A DNA stretch of 64,000 nt from Spirochaetia bacterium (GCA_900767955.1 CAAGBC010000018.1:1-64000), one strand, 5' to 3'. Numbered from the stretch's first letter, positions 17,662 to 27,019 are shown. The notes: generated by a model not told the origin, from the letters alone. A program made the numbers and translations.

Positions 17662-18507
17662 ATGAAGATTTTTTATTGGGAAGAAATTTTTAATTTATTT
17701 TCATGTTCCGTTGACGAAATAAAAAACTCAACTGATAGTTTTTTCCTTGCAGGAACTGCTATTTCAGTTGGGTGTTTTGATGGACCTCATTCGGGGCATA
17801 AGTTTTTGTTTTCTTCTGTTTTGAAATATTCAAAGGATAATCATTTAAAATCTGGTTTAGTTACTTTTTTGCGACCTTTACCAAGTGTTAAATATAAGGA
17901 TGAATATTTAGGTGATATTGCTACATTGAATCAACGCCTTAACGAGTATGAAAAATTGGGATTTGATTTTGTTGTGGTGATTGACTTTTCTAGTGATTTT
18001 AGTAAAATGGAAGGAACTTATTTTTTGTCTATTTTGACAAAAGTTTGCAACATGAAATTTCTTGCAGAAGGCAAGGATTTTAGATGTGGATACAAGGGTG
18101 CTTGTTCCATGGAAAATATTCTTGAGTTTGCAAAAGAAAATAAAATTGTTGCTCAATTTCCAGATTTAGTTTTTTTTGATAAAAAAAGAATTAGTTCATC
18201 TGATGTAAGAAAGCATATTTACAATGCTGAATTTGATTTGGTTCAAAAGTTTCTTGAACGCTCTTATGAATTAGATGTTTCTAATGTACAAATGGAAATA
18301 AAAGAAAATACATTCATCTTTAATAGGGAAGATATAAAACAAGTTTTGCCTATAAATGGAATGTATGATGTTTTTGCAATTCTGCCCGAATCAAGATTAC
18401 GGACGCGTCTTGAAGTTTGTTCCCAATTTATAAACCTCTGGGGAACTTCTGGCAATGCGATTCCGCGTATCAGGGCTATTGAATTTATATTAAACGGAGG
18501 TAAGTAA
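17662..18507 (+). CDS. FAD synthetase family protein (RibF-like, riboflavin-kinase part not recognisable)
   Basis: RibF normally makes FMN and FAD from riboflavin. The N-terminal nucleotidyltransferase domain is clear: SVGCFDGPHSGHK (GxFDGxHxGH) near residue 38, FLRPLP, and KRISSSDVRKHI, the ISS-R motif near residue 175. After that the kinase domain should show a GRxLGFPTAN motif, but the remaining 90 residues (from DVSNVQMEI) have nothing like it. At 281 residues it is short. It may be FAD synthetase only, with riboflavin kinase supplied elsewhere, or a highly divergent kinase. It overlaps rpsO by one base (TAATG), the common ribF-rpsO linkage. Confidence 0.75.
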   Translation: MKIFYWEEIFNLFSCSVDEIKNSTDSFFLAGTAISVGCFDGPHSGHKFLFSSVLKYSKDNHLKSGLVTFLRPLPSVKYKDEYLGDIATLNQRLNEYEKLGFDFVVVIDFSSDFSKMEGTYFLSILTKVCNMKFLAEGKDFRCGYKGACSMENILEFAKENKIVAQFPDLVFFDKKRISSSDVRKHIYNAEFDLVQKFLERSYELDVSNVQMEIKENTFIFNREDIKQVLPINGMYDVFAILPESRLRTRLEVCSQFINLWGTSGNAIPRIRAIEFILNGGK

Positions 18508-18776
18508 TGGCACTTACAAAAGAAACAACATCATCAATCGTAAGCAAATACGGTGCAAAAGAAAAAGATACTGGTAATGTAAAAGTTCAGATTGCACTTC
18601 TTACAGAACGTATTAAACAGCTTACAGAACACACAAAAACTTTCAAAAAAGACACAGGTGCAAAACGTGCTCTTTTAAAAGTTGTTGGACAGCGTCGTAA
18701 GATGTTAAAGTATTTTGAACGTACAGACCTTGAAGGTTACCGTGCATTCATTAAAGAACTTGGACTTCGTAAGTAG
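18507..18776 (+). CDS. rpsO: 30S ribosomal protein S15
   Basis: S15 binds 16S rRNA early in assembly of the small-subunit platform. The 89-residue sequence has the family landmarks: GNVKVQIALLTERI, LTEHTKTFKKD, and the closing LLKVVGQRRKMLKYFERTD. Length is exactly typical. The ribosome-binding site GGAGG lies inside the end of the upstream ribF-like gene, and the start codon overlaps that gene's stop, so translation is probably coupled. A terminator follows directly. Confidence 0.98.
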   Translation: MALTKETTSSIVSKYGAKEKDTGNVKVQIALLTERIKQLTEHTKTFKKDTGAKRALLKVVGQRRKMLKYFERTDLEGYRAFIKELGLRK

Positions 18777-18794
18777 TTTTAGTTTTGATTGTAC

Positions 18795-18827
18795 AATCCC
18801 GTTGTTTTATGCAGCGGGATTTTTTTT
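18795..18827 (+). terminator. Terminator after rpsO
   Basis: AATCCCG (18795-18801) and CGGGATT (18815-18821) form a GC-rich stem around a 13-nt loop and run into a stretch of T. Confidence 0.9.
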
Positions 18828-18844
18828 GACTTTTTGATATTGAT

Positions 18845-19402
18845 ATGACAAAAAAATCTGATAATAACAATTTTAAATCTCTTCCTGGAAATATAGAAAC
18901 TTCTGCAATTGTTGTACCTAAGGTAAGACGCGTTTTGGGAGTTGACCCAGGTCTTGCTTCAACAGGATTTGGTATTGTTGATTTTTATAAGAATCGATAC
19001 AAAATGGTCGGTTATGGAGTTATTGAAACACCTGTAAAACTTAATCACGGTCAAAGACTTTTAACTATCTATGAAAAACTTTGCAAAGTGATTGAAGAAT
19101 TTAATCCTTCAGAAGCAAGTATGGAAACGCTTTTTTTTGCAAAAAATGTTACAAGTGCAATGGGGGTTGCAGAAGCAAGAGGGGTAGTAACTTTGTGTTT
19201 TGCACAGAAACAAATTCCTTTAGGGGAATATACTCCAAATCAAATTAAACAAGCTGTAACAGGAACTGCTAGTGCTGATAAAGAATTAGTTCAAAAATAT
19301 GTAAAAATCTTGCTAAATTTAGAAAAAATACCAAAGCCTGACCACGCTGCAGATGCATTAGCAGGTGCTATCACACATCTTCATTTTTCTTCTAATATTT
19401 GA
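18845..19402 (+). CDS. ruvC: Holliday junction resolvase RuvC
   Basis: RuvC cuts Holliday junctions during recombination, working with RuvAB. The 185-residue protein has the first catalytic Asp in LGVDPGLASTGFG, the Glu in SMETLFFAKN, and the C-terminal DHAADALAGAITHL with the last acidic residues. Compared with typical RuvC it has about 28 extra N-terminal residues before the first strand; no better start was found, so this may be a real extension. It begins the ruvC-ruvA-ruvB-queA run, 12 nt ahead of ruvA. Confidence 0.94.
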   Translation: MTKKSDNNNFKSLPGNIETSAIVVPKVRRVLGVDPGLASTGFGIVDFYKNRYKMVGYGVIETPVKLNHGQRLLTIYEKLCKVIEEFNPSEASMETLFFAKNVTSAMGVAEARGVVTLCFAQKQIPLGEYTPNQIKQAVTGTASADKELVQKYVKILLNLEKIPKPDHAADALAGAITHLHFSSNI

Positions 19403-19408
19403 TATACT
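19400..19408 (+). promoter_or_regulatory. Extended -10 promoter before ruvA
   Basis: TGATATACT is an extended -10 (TG-n-TATACT) ending six bases before the ruvA ATG, overlapping the end of ruvC. There is no good -35 and no Shine-Dalgarno sequence. It suggests an internal, leaderless start for ruvAB-queA. Confidence 0.45.
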
Positions 19409-19414
19409 TTTTTT

Positions 19415-20032
19415 ATGTTTAATAGCCTTACTGGAATTATTACAGGAAAATTTCCAAAACATATTTATTTACAAACTCAAGGAATTGAATGGGATATTAT
19501 TGTTCCAGATAGTTGTCTTGATGAATTTCCTTTAGTTGGTAGTGAATGTAAAGTTTACACATGGCTTAATCATACAGAAAATGGAATGGATTTATTTGGT
19601 TTTGCAAAACAAGAAGAACGATTCCTTTTTTTTGATTTAATGAAAGTTGATGGAATTGGTGCTAAAGGTGCAATAAAAATAATGAGTAGCGTTTCTTATC
19701 AAGATTTAGTTACTGCTCTTGATGGGGAAGATGTAAGCGTATTAGAAAAAATTCAAGGCATTGGTAAAAAAACAGCAGCTAAAATGATGCTTACCCTAAA
19801 AGGAAAACTTACAATTCCTGAAAATGCAAATACAAATTATACATACAAAGCTGGAATTTATTCAGTTGTTGTAAAATCTTTAATTGATATGGGATATGAA
19901 AAACAAGAAGCTGATGAAGTTGTTTCTAGATTATCTCGTAAATATTCAAAAGAAATTGATTTTGAACAAAAGAGTCAAACAGAAAAAGAAGATTTTTTGT
20001 TTAGAGTTTCTTTGGTGGAGCTTGCTAGATGA
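19415..20032 (+). CDS. ruvA: Holliday junction DNA helicase subunit RuvA
   Basis: RuvA binds the four-way junction and loads the RuvB motor. The 205-residue protein has the N-terminal OB fold (FNSLTGIITGKFPKHIYLQT), the two helix-hairpin-helix motifs KVDGIGAKGAIKIM and KIQGIGKKTAAKMM, and the C-terminal domain III with SLIDMGYEKQEADEVV that contacts RuvB. Length is normal. Its stop overlaps the ruvB start (ATGA). Confidence 0.95.
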   Translation: MFNSLTGIITGKFPKHIYLQTQGIEWDIIVPDSCLDEFPLVGSECKVYTWLNHTENGMDLFGFAKQEERFLFFDLMKVDGIGAKGAIKIMSSVSYQDLVTALDGEDVSVLEKIQGIGKKTAAKMMLTLKGKLTIPENANTNYTYKAGIYSVVVKSLIDMGYEKQEADEVVSRLSRKYSKEIDFEQKSQTEKEDFLFRVSLVELAR

Positions 20033-21099
20033 CAAAAGAATTAGTTCCAGAAGATGATTTTATTCACATTGTTAGAGCTGAAGAATCTTTTATAAATTTA
20101 GATGATGATGTAGAAAAAGGTGTAAATTTACGCCCTCAGTTTTTATCAGATTTTATTGGACAAGATGGCGTAAAAAAGAATCTTGAAATTTTTATTGATG
20201 CAGCAAAAAAAAGACAAGAAGCTCTTGATCATCTTTTTTTAATTGGGCCTCCAGGGCTAGGAAAAACAACTTTAGCGCAAATTACTGCACATGAATTAGG
20301 TTGTGATTTTAAAGTTACTAGTGCTCCTGCTTTGGAAAAACCAAAAGATTTAGCAGGAATCTTATCTACAATTACTCCAGGAACAGTTTTTTTTATTGAT
20401 GAAATTCATCGCTTGAAGCATAACATTGAAGAAATGTTGTATATCGCAATGGAAGATTACGAATTAGATTGGGTAATTGGGCAGGGGGCTGCTGCAAGAA
20501 CTGTAAGAATTCCTATTCCGAATTTTACATTGGTGGGAGCAACTACAAAAGCGGGAATGGTTGCAAGTCCGCTTCGCAGTCGCTTTGGAATTATTCAGCG
20601 TTTTGAATATTACAATCGCAATGAATTAGCACAAATTGTAAACCGTTCTGCTGATTTATTAAATTGTGTAGTTGATGAAGATGCTGCATTATTAATGGGG
20701 CAATGTTCACGGGGAACTCCACGCATTGCAAATAGAATTCTTAGAAGAATGCGGGATTTTGCTCAAACTAGTGGAAGTGAAACTATTACTTGCAAAATTG
20801 TTCAAAATGGCTTGAAGCAACTTGAAATTGATGAAGCTGGCTTAGAGCGTTACGACCGTGAAATTTTATTGTCTATTATAAAGAATTTTGGAGGAGGCCC
20901 CGTAGGTGCTGAATCTTTGGCTATTTCTGTTGGAGAATCAATTGATACTCTTGAAGATTATTACGAACCTTATTTGATTCAATGCGGTTTTATGCAACGA
21001 ACTCCAAGAGGGCGTATTGTTACAGAAAAAGCTTATAAACATTTTGGTATTGACCCAAACACAGGAACAACAAATGCTGACGAAAGATTTTTATTTTGA
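20029..21099 (+). CDS. ruvB: Holliday junction branch migration ATPase RuvB
   Basis: RuvB is the hexameric AAA+ motor for branch migration. The 356-residue protein shows RPQFLSDFIGQDGVKKNL, Walker A GPPGLGKTTLA, Walker B FFIDEIHRLK, sensor 1 LVGATTKAGM, and the arginine finger region ASPLRSRFG. The C-terminal winged helix has GGGPVGAESLA and FMQRTPRGRIVTEKAY, which are highly conserved. It overlaps ruvA by 4 nt and queA by 26 nt, so the three are translationally coupled. Confidence 0.97.
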   Translation: MTKELVPEDDFIHIVRAEESFINLDDDVEKGVNLRPQFLSDFIGQDGVKKNLEIFIDAAKKRQEALDHLFLIGPPGLGKTTLAQITAHELGCDFKVTSAPALEKPKDLAGILSTITPGTVFFIDEIHRLKHNIEEMLYIAMEDYELDWVIGQGAAARTVRIPIPNFTLVGATTKAGMVASPLRSRFGIIQRFEYYNRNELAQIVNRSADLLNCVVDEDAALLMGQCSRGTPRIANRILRRMRDFAQTSGSETITCKIVQNGLKQLEIDEAGLERYDREILLSIIKNFGGGPVGAESLAISVGESIDTLEDYYEPYLIQCGFMQRTPRGRIVTEKAYKHFGIDPNTGTTNADERFLF

Positions 21100-22114
21100 T
21101 TTACCACAAGAATTAATTGCTCAATTTCCTTCTGGAGTTAGAGGACAAGATAAATTAATGTTACTCGGTCGCAATGATGGTAATGTAAGTCATTTTTCAA
21201 TGGATGATTTACCTGATTTGATTCAACCTGGAACTTTGATGATTTTTAATAATTCAAAAGTTAGAAGAGCTAGAGTTTATGGTATAAAAGAAACTACAGG
21301 CAGAGAGCAAGAATTTATGTTCTTAAACCAAATTGACAAAGATGGTTTTATTTGGAACACAATGGTAAAAAATGCCAAAAAGCAAAAGCCTGGAATGAAT
21401 TATAAATTCCCTGATGGTTCTTGTGGTCAAATTGTAGAAATGCAAGGTAACGCTGGAACTGAATTTCGTGCAATGAAGTTTGATTTTGTTGTAACAGAAG
21501 AGTGGTTTGAACGAAATGGACATATTCCTTTGCCTCCTTATATTAAGCGTTCTGATACTGACGAAGATGGACTTCGTTATCAAAATGTTTATGCAACAGA
21601 AACTGGGAGTGCAGCTTGTCCAACAGCGGGACTTCATTTTACTGAAGAAATGCTATCAAAGATAAAAGCAAAAGGCATTGATATGGATTGGGTTACTCTT
21701 CATGTTGGCTTGGGAACTTTTTTGCCTGTGCGTGAATCAAATATTGAAGAACATAAAATGCATGAAGAATTTTTTACTGTTTCAAAAGAAACTGCTGATA
21801 AAATTAATTTGGCAAAAAAAGAAGGTCGCCCAATTTTGGCAGTTGGAACTACTTCTGTAAGAACTTTGGAATCTGCTTGTGATGAAAATGGAAATGTAAA
21901 AGCCGGAACTTCTAGCACACGCATTTTTATGTATCCAGGATATAAGTTCAAAGTTGTAGACCAAATGTTTACAAATTTTCATACCCCAGAATCAACTTTA
22001 ATAATGCTTGTAAGTGCCTTTGCTGGAAGGGAAAATATATTAAATGCTTATCAAAAGGCAGTAGAAAATAAATATCGTTTCTTTTCTTATGGGGATGCGA
22101 TGTTTATTCGTTAA
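21074..22114 (+). CDS. queA: S-adenosylmethionine:tRNA ribosyltransferase-isomerase
   Basis: QueA builds epoxyqueuosine in tRNA from preQ1 by moving the ribosyl part of SAM. The 346-residue protein has FYFDLPQELIAQFP at the N terminus, IFNNSKVRRARVYG, GHIPLPPYIKR, YQNVYA, GSAACPTAGLHFTEE (substrate-binding), TLHVGLGTF and MFTNFHTPESTLIMLVSAF. The start at 21074 lies inside the end of ruvB without its own ribosome-binding site; the frame open from 21017 is not family-like. With tgt at 34298 it supplies two queuosine steps in this window. Confidence 0.95.
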   Translation: MLTKDFYFDLPQELIAQFPSGVRGQDKLMLLGRNDGNVSHFSMDDLPDLIQPGTLMIFNNSKVRRARVYGIKETTGREQEFMFLNQIDKDGFIWNTMVKNAKKQKPGMNYKFPDGSCGQIVEMQGNAGTEFRAMKFDFVVTEEWFERNGHIPLPPYIKRSDTDEDGLRYQNVYATETGSAACPTAGLHFTEEMLSKIKAKGIDMDWVTLHVGLGTFLPVRESNIEEHKMHEEFFTVSKETADKINLAKKEGRPILAVGTTSVRTLESACDENGNVKAGTSSTRIFMYPGYKFKVVDQMFTNFHTPESTLIMLVSAFAGRENILNAYQKAVENKYRFFSYGDAMFIR

Positions 22115-22120
22115 AAAATA

Positions 22121-22927
22121 TTATGTAAGTTGTTCCAAGGAATAGCGTGTTAAATTTAGGAATTGCCTTTTTAGAATGGGATTATAACTTTGCTTTTCTG
22201 TGATTTTATCAAATTCTAAAGAGGCTTCTTTTATAAAGTCTTCAATATCATTTTTATGCAAAGGAAGTCTTATTCCTATAAGTTTTGTTTCTAATTCGGA
22301 ACTATGGAATGTTATTTTTCCTGCAAAAGCAATTCTAAGATTTCTGATTGAATTATTTTCTGTGTCTGCTAAAAAAGCATAGGAGGCAGAATTTTCTGTT
22401 ATTTGGTTTTCTGGGCCTACTCTGTAAAAAATTTCTACATCCCATTCTGACAAAGGAACTCTGATATTTGAAATGATTTGTCCTCTAGGAAGTGGTGTAA
22501 AGCTTTGCAACGGAATGTATTTTGTTTCTTCTTTTGTTTTTAATTCTAATTTTGCGTCTAAGGCAAGCAAAGGGGCAAATAAAGTTTGTTTTTGTTCAAA
22601 GGAATAAATATTTCCTCCGATTGTTGCTAAATTTCGTATCATTGGGTTTGCGATTGTTTTTAGTGCTTCATATAAAACTTTTGGAAGATGTCGTTCTCCA
22701 ATTGCAAGTATTTCAGAAAGCGTTGTTCCAGGCCCAAAATCTATAAATCGTTCATGTTTTGATATTTGACGCAATTCAGGAATTCTTTTAATTGAAATTG
22801 CTTTTTCTGGTATTTGAGAAATTAATGTACAACCACCAAGGAGTTGCAAATTTGCAATAGATTTTATTTGTTGAAATAATTCAGAAATATTTCTAGCTGA
22901 AAATATCGTACATTCTTTATTCTTCAT
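22121..22927 (-). CDS. FAD-binding subunit of a xanthine dehydrogenase-like complex
   Basis: A 268-residue homologue of the CoxM/XdhB-type medium subunit that carries FAD in molybdenum hydroxylases. The FAD signatures are LLGGCTLISQI near residue 33 and the strong RNLATIGGNIYSF near residue 100; a C-terminal CO-dehydrogenase-flavoprotein-like region follows. It is the last gene of a reverse-strand run after the Fe-S subunit (12 nt) and the large subunit. Because both FAD motifs look intact while the large subunit lacks its cofactor motifs, the complex may be an electron carrier without molybdenum chemistry; this is inference. Confidence 0.8.
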   Translation of the reverse strand: MKNKECTIFSARNISELFQQIKSIANLQLLGGCTLISQIPEKAISIKRIPELRQISKHERFIDFGPGTTLSEILAIGERHLPKVLYEALKTIANPMIRNLATIGGNIYSFEQKQTLFAPLLALDAKLELKTKEETKYIPLQSFTPLPRGQIISNIRVPLSEWDVEIFYRVGPENQITENSASYAFLADTENNSIRNLRIAFAGKITFHSSELETKLIGIRLPLHKNDIEDFIKEASLEFDKITEKQSYNPILKRQFLNLTRYSLEQLT

Positions 22928-22939
22928 ATTTTCCTCATT

Positions 22940-23404
22940 TTACCTTTTGCTATGAATATCACAAGCGTATATTATTCCGTCAATTAATGTGTTTGTATCT
23001 GTACAACATAATGATAAATGTTTTATTTCTTCTTCAATAATGTTTCTGTCAGGTTTTGTTTTTGATAAAATAATATGCATCGCAGTAAAAATTTTTCCAG
23101 CATTGCAAAAGCCACATAATTTAATTCCAGCTTTTGTAAAGCCTTTTATAATATCTGTGTATATTTCTGTTTTTGTAAAATATTCCAATGTTTGTATTTT
23201 TTTGTCTTTTATTGTTCCTGCAGGAATTTTACAAGAAGGAACTGGTGCTCCGTTTAATAAAATTGTGCATGAACCACAAATTCCGTTTCCACAACCTAGT
23301 TTTGCAGAAAGGCATTTTTCTCTTCTTAAAACATTTAATAACATTTCATCGGCTTTTGCTTCAAAAATTATTTTTTGGCCATTTAGTTCTGCAGGAATTT
23401 TCAT
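22940..23404 (-). CDS. 2Fe-2S subunit of a xanthine dehydrogenase-like complex
   Basis: A 154-residue CoxS/XdhC-type small subunit. The plant-type ferredoxin site is normal: Cys38, Cys43, Cys46 and Cys58 in GCGNGICGSC and VPSCK. The second, helical site starts normally with CGFC (Cys97, Cys100) but ends LCCTD (Cys133-Cys134) where the family has CRCTG, so the C-x-C pair has become adjacent cysteines. It overlaps the large-subunit gene by 4 nt (ATGA). The altered second cluster fits the decay seen in the large subunit, or a shifted ligand. Confidence 0.82.
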   Translation of the reverse strand: MKIPAELNGQKIIFEAKADEMLLNVLRREKCLSAKLGCGNGICGSCTILLNGAPVPSCKIPAGTIKDKKIQTLEYFTKTEIYTDIIKGFTKAGIKLCGFCNAGKIFTAMHIILSKTKPDRNIIEEEIKHLSLCCTDTNTLIDGIIYACDIHSKR

Positions 23405-25797
23405 TGTTCCTCCTGTTCTTTTGACTTATCTTTTTCTGTTATTTTTTGCTCATTTTGCTCTGAATCATCTTTTTCTTTGTTATTTAGTTTTTCCAAAAGT
23501 TCTTGTTCGTTTTTAATTGAAATTTCATATAAAGTTTCTTCTTGTACAGGAATTTTGTAAATTAAATCAGAAGTAGCTTGTGATAAGGCGGAAGTAAATG
23601 CTGCAGGTATAACTTTGTGCACTAAATTTCCGATTTGACCTGGATTGTTTTTTGATTCTACAAAGCATACTTTTAGTCCATTAGGAGGAAGTATGATTTT
23701 TTCATCTTGAACAAGTCCTTGCAATTCTTTTTGAACTTCCAATCTAATTGTATTTTCAGCAGCTTTTATTGAAAGAATTTCACCACAGTCGATAATAAGC
23801 CAAATTCCTTTGATTTTTGCTTTATAAGTATCAGGATTTAATTCAACTTCCACAACTGCACTGGCAAACGATGTTGTATGAAACGGAATTCCAGAAAAAT
23901 TTTCTTTGTTCCAATGTTTTTTCATTGCAGGTGTAATTGTTTTTTTTGATGAAATTGGAAGCGGTGTGTGAAAGCGCTTTTTTTGTATTTCTGCACAACT
24001 TTTTTTTATTAAATGAGTCATAACACTTATGTTGTTATAAATATTCTCTGGCAAGTCAGGAATTTCACCTTCTGGATATTCAGAAACAATATGAATAGTA
24101 TCTGTTTTTATTTGTAAAATTTCTGCGGCAGTCTTTTTCCATATTTCTGCAATTGTTGGAGAAGGCATTGGGGCGTGAATTGTTAAATTTCCATCAAGAT
24201 TTAATGTAACTTCAACTTTTTGGTCGCAGGAAAAAATTGTTGAACCAAAATATCCAGAGCCATCAAATGCACTTGCAATTCCTATTCCTCGTTGAGGTAA
24301 TGCAAGATAGTTATTTTTCAATTCATTTTTATTTCTTAATGATTCTGAGTTAAATGATATATATTTTCTGTTGAAATCACTTTGTTTAATAATTGTTTCC
24401 AACAAATCTACTGGCTTTGAAAATTTAAAAACAAATGGTGATTTTTGTTTGCTTGCTTCTAAGTTTATGTTTTTTATTCTTACATCTTGTGGAAGCATAT
24501 CTAATGTATTTGCAATTTCTTGTATGTGATTTTCTATAGCAAAAAAGGAATGACTATCTGTTTTTTCTGGATAGATTGAAGTTGGTGGATTTTTTGAAGA
24601 AATTGCTTGGGCGTGAATATATAAATTTGCAGGATTATATAAACCGCAAGCAGCAATTGTAAGTCTATCAATGATTTCTTTTGCAAATGGGTTATCAGCA
24701 CCAACATCTGCTTTAATTTTAATCATCATTGATTCTATTGTTCCATCTTCTTTAACGCCACTTCTGTGTTCTATTGTGACTTTTATATCGCTGTTAAAAA
24801 ATTCTTCTTGTTCTTCTTTTGTAAGAAGGAGTTTTATTGGCTTTCCTGTTTGAATTGCTGCCAATGCTGTTTGAACTGCTAAAGTTGTAGTTCTCCATGT
24901 TCCATTGCGATTTGATTTTTGTGTTAATGTTTTTTTTATAACAATATGTTCTTCATCTATGCCTAAAACATCTTGCAAAGCTTGCTGCAAATGAGCGGGC
25001 CATTGTGTTGCAGTTAAAACTGTCAATGTGTTTCCGTCCATATATGAAAATGCACCATTAGCTTCATTCCAATATGGAAGTTGCTCTGTTTGTTGCCATT
25101 TGCCTTTTATATCATAGTCAGAAGCTTTAAATATTTTTTCGATATGGGAATTTCGTGTGTTTTTTTCAAAAAGCCCTGTTTTTACGATTCTTTCTGCTAC
25201 TATATTTTTTGTTTCTTTTTTTTCAAGGGCTTTTATATTTTCCACAATTGAAGGAATTTGCTCTGGATTTGTATAACTTATAGTTTTTGCAGGTTTTGGC
25301 AATTCATCAAGAGCTGGCATTACATTCATCATATCAACAAAATCTGCAATTGCGCTATCTTTTGCTATAGGAGTGTGTTCAGGAAGTTTAATTGTTGGAT
25401 GTGAATATTCTTCTGCAACTTCTTTTAGCGCTGATTCAATAGAAGTAATATCAAATGTGATTTGAATTTCGGAAGCAAGTTGTCGTACTGTTTGTAAATC
25501 TTCTCCAACAATTAAACCTACAGGTTCCCCTTTGTAATGAACTTGTTCTTTACAGAAAACTCGTGTAGTTGTATCGAGTGTCTGAATTTTATTTTTTCCA
25601 GGAATATCTCGTTCTGTGAATAATCTGTAGCCGTCTGGTAAATCTTTGTTATAAATATTAGTAATTTTTCCATTTTCTACAGGGCTTCTTACTATTGCAG
25701 CATATAACATTCCTTGTTTATTGCAGTCAGAAAAAAAATCTTTTGATTGATAAACTTTGTGGGCGCGTATATTTTTTGTAGTTGATTTTTTAGGCAT
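23401..25797 (-). CDS. Molybdopterin-subunit-like protein with eroded cofactor motifs
   Basis: A 798-residue relative of the XdhA/CoxL large subunit, recognisable from the N-terminal a/b-hammerhead region (MLYAAIVRSPVENGKI, EPVGLIVGEDL) and the overall fold order. The residues that define an active enzyme are not found. Where the family has GGGFGGK the sequence reads LTQKSNRNGTW; where it has a GQG motif it reads HAPMPSPT; and where the catalytic GEP glutamate should be it reads GQIGNLV. The C terminus is a charged Glu/Lys/Gln tail of about 40 residues. It lies between DegT (8-nt overlap) and the Fe-S subunit (4-nt overlap). Alignment was by eye. Confidence 0.7.
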   Translation of the reverse strand: MPKKSTTKNIRAHKVYQSKDFFSDCNKQGMLYAAIVRSPVENGKITNIYNKDLPDGYRLFTERDIPGKNKIQTLDTTTRVFCKEQVHYKGEPVGLIVGEDLQTVRQLASEIQITFDITSIESALKEVAEEYSHPTIKLPEHTPIAKDSAIADFVDMMNVMPALDELPKPAKTISYTNPEQIPSIVENIKALEKKETKNIVAERIVKTGLFEKNTRNSHIEKIFKASDYDIKGKWQQTEQLPYWNEANGAFSYMDGNTLTVLTATQWPAHLQQALQDVLGIDEEHIVIKKTLTQKSNRNGTWRTTTLAVQTALAAIQTGKPIKLLLTKEEQEEFFNSDIKVTIEHRSGVKEDGTIESMMIKIKADVGADNPFAKEIIDRLTIAACGLYNPANLYIHAQAISSKNPPTSIYPEKTDSHSFFAIENHIQEIANTLDMLPQDVRIKNINLEASKQKSPFVFKFSKPVDLLETIIKQSDFNRKYISFNSESLRNKNELKNNYLALPQRGIGIASAFDGSGYFGSTIFSCDQKVEVTLNLDGNLTIHAPMPSPTIAEIWKKTAAEILQIKTDTIHIVSEYPEGEIPDLPENIYNNISVMTHLIKKSCAEIQKKRFHTPLPISSKKTITPAMKKHWNKENFSGIPFHTTSFASAVVEVELNPDTYKAKIKGIWLIIDCGEILSIKAAENTIRLEVQKELQGLVQDEKIILPPNGLKVCFVESKNNPGQIGNLVHKVIPAAFTSALSQATSDLIYKIPVQEETLYEISIKNEQELLEKLNNKEKDDSEQNEQKITEKDKSKEQEEQ

Positions 25798-27019
25798 GGT
25801 TTTGGGCTCCTATTGCTTTTACTGCATTAATAACAGCTTCTACCATTGAGTCTGTCATATCTGGCCAAAGAGGAATTGTAATTGTTGTTTCATATTGATT
25901 TGTCGCATTGGGAAAATTTTCTTTTGTAAAGTCTGAATACAATTCCTTCCAGTATGTAAAATAAAATAGTGGTATAAAGTGAACAGAAATTCCTATTCCT
26001 TGCTTTTGTAGTAAGGAAGCAAATTCGTTTCTAGTGATTTTTAATTTTGAAGGAACTATACGCAATAAATACAAATGCCATGCGTTTCCTTCTGATGTAG
26101 GAGGTATTTGCACAAAGTCTAAATCTTTGAACGCTTTGTTGTATTGTTCAACAATTTTTACACGCTTTTCATAAAAATCTTCTGCTTTTTTTAATTGGCA
26201 TATTCCAATTGTAGCAAGAATGTCTGGCAAATTAAATTTATATCCTGGAGCAACAATGTCGTATTCCCAAGAAGCTCTAGGAGATGTGTATCTATCCCAA
26301 GTTGTTCTATCCATTCCGTGCATACGCATTGTAGTCATTCTTTTTGCTAAATTAGCATCTCGTGTACAAACCATTCCGCCTTCTGCTGTTGTCATAGTTT
26401 TTGTAACATAGAATGAAAAAACGCCAATATCTCCGATTGTTCCTGCGTATCCTAATTCTGTAGGTGACGGAAACGAATGCGCTGCATCTTCAATAACTTT
26501 TACATTGTATTTTTTTGCAAGTGCACAAATCTTTTCCATATTGCATAAAGCGCCTGCTATGTGAACAGGAACTATTGCTTTGATTTTATGTTCTGTGTCG
26601 TTTTGCAAAATTTTTTCTATATTTGTAACATCGATATTATAAGAATCTTTTTCTACATCAGCAAAATATACATCAGCGCCTAAATGTCTTGCACACATTG
26701 CTGTTGAAACAAATGTATATGGAGTTGTAATAACTGCTGTATTATTTGTTACGCCACAAGCTTCCATTGCTAATATCATTCCACTTGTGTTGGAATTAAC
26801 TGCCAAACTTATTACTGGATTTGTGTTTAATGATAATTCTTTGCGCTTTTTTGTAGTGTCAATTTTATTCATAAAAGCAGAAAAGTTATTTTCAAATTCT
26901 AAGGCCTTTTTTCCAGTAGTAAGCCAGCCTGAATCAAGAATTTCTAAGACTGCTTGTTTTTCTTCTTCGGAAATCGAAGGACGGGCAAAAGGTACTGTTA
27001 ATGATGTTGCATCAGACAT
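25790..27019 (-). CDS. DegT/DnrJ/EryC1/StrS family sugar aminotransferase
   Basis: A PLP-dependent enzyme that aminates keto sugars attached to nucleotides or lipid carriers. The 409-residue protein has VPFARPSISEEEKQAV at the N terminus, VITTPYTFVSTAMC, IEDAAHSFPS with the PLP-binding Asp178, and the Schiff-base Lys207 in SFYVTKTMTTAEGGM. It lies 30 nt downstream of the PglF-like dehydratase, which makes the 4-keto sugar that such enzymes use, so the pair probably makes an amino sugar for a surface glycan. Its end overlaps the molybdohydroxylase-like gene by 8 nt. Confidence 0.9.
   Translation of the reverse strand: MSDATSLTVPFARPSISEEEKQAVLEILDSGWLTTGKKALEFENNFSAFMNKIDTTKKRKELSLNTNPVISLAVNSNTSGMILAMEACGVTNNTAVITTPYTFVSTAMCARHLGADVYFADVEKDSYNIDVTNIEKILQNDTEHKIKAIVPVHIAGALCNMEKICALAKKYNVKVIEDAAHSFPSPTELGYAGTIGDIGVFSFYVTKTMTTAEGGMVCTRDANLAKRMTTMRMHGMDRTTWDRYTSPRASWEYDIVAPGYKFNLPDILATIGICQLKKAEDFYEKRVKIVEQYNKAFKDLDFVQIPPTSEGNAWHLYLLRIVPSKLKITRNEFASLLQKQGIGISVHFIPLFYFTYWKELYSDFTKENFPNATNQYETTITIPLWPDMTDSMVEAVINAVKAIGAQNHA

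Noticed and set aside
18826..18845. TTGACT as -35 of a ruvC promoter
   Set aside because: A -10 at the right spacing would fall inside ruvC; the hexamer overlaps the rpsO terminator T run.
22989..23516. Plus-strand frame of 175 codons opposite the Fe-S subunit gene
   Set aside because: It lies across the well-supported reverse-strand coding sequences and has no family motif or promoter.
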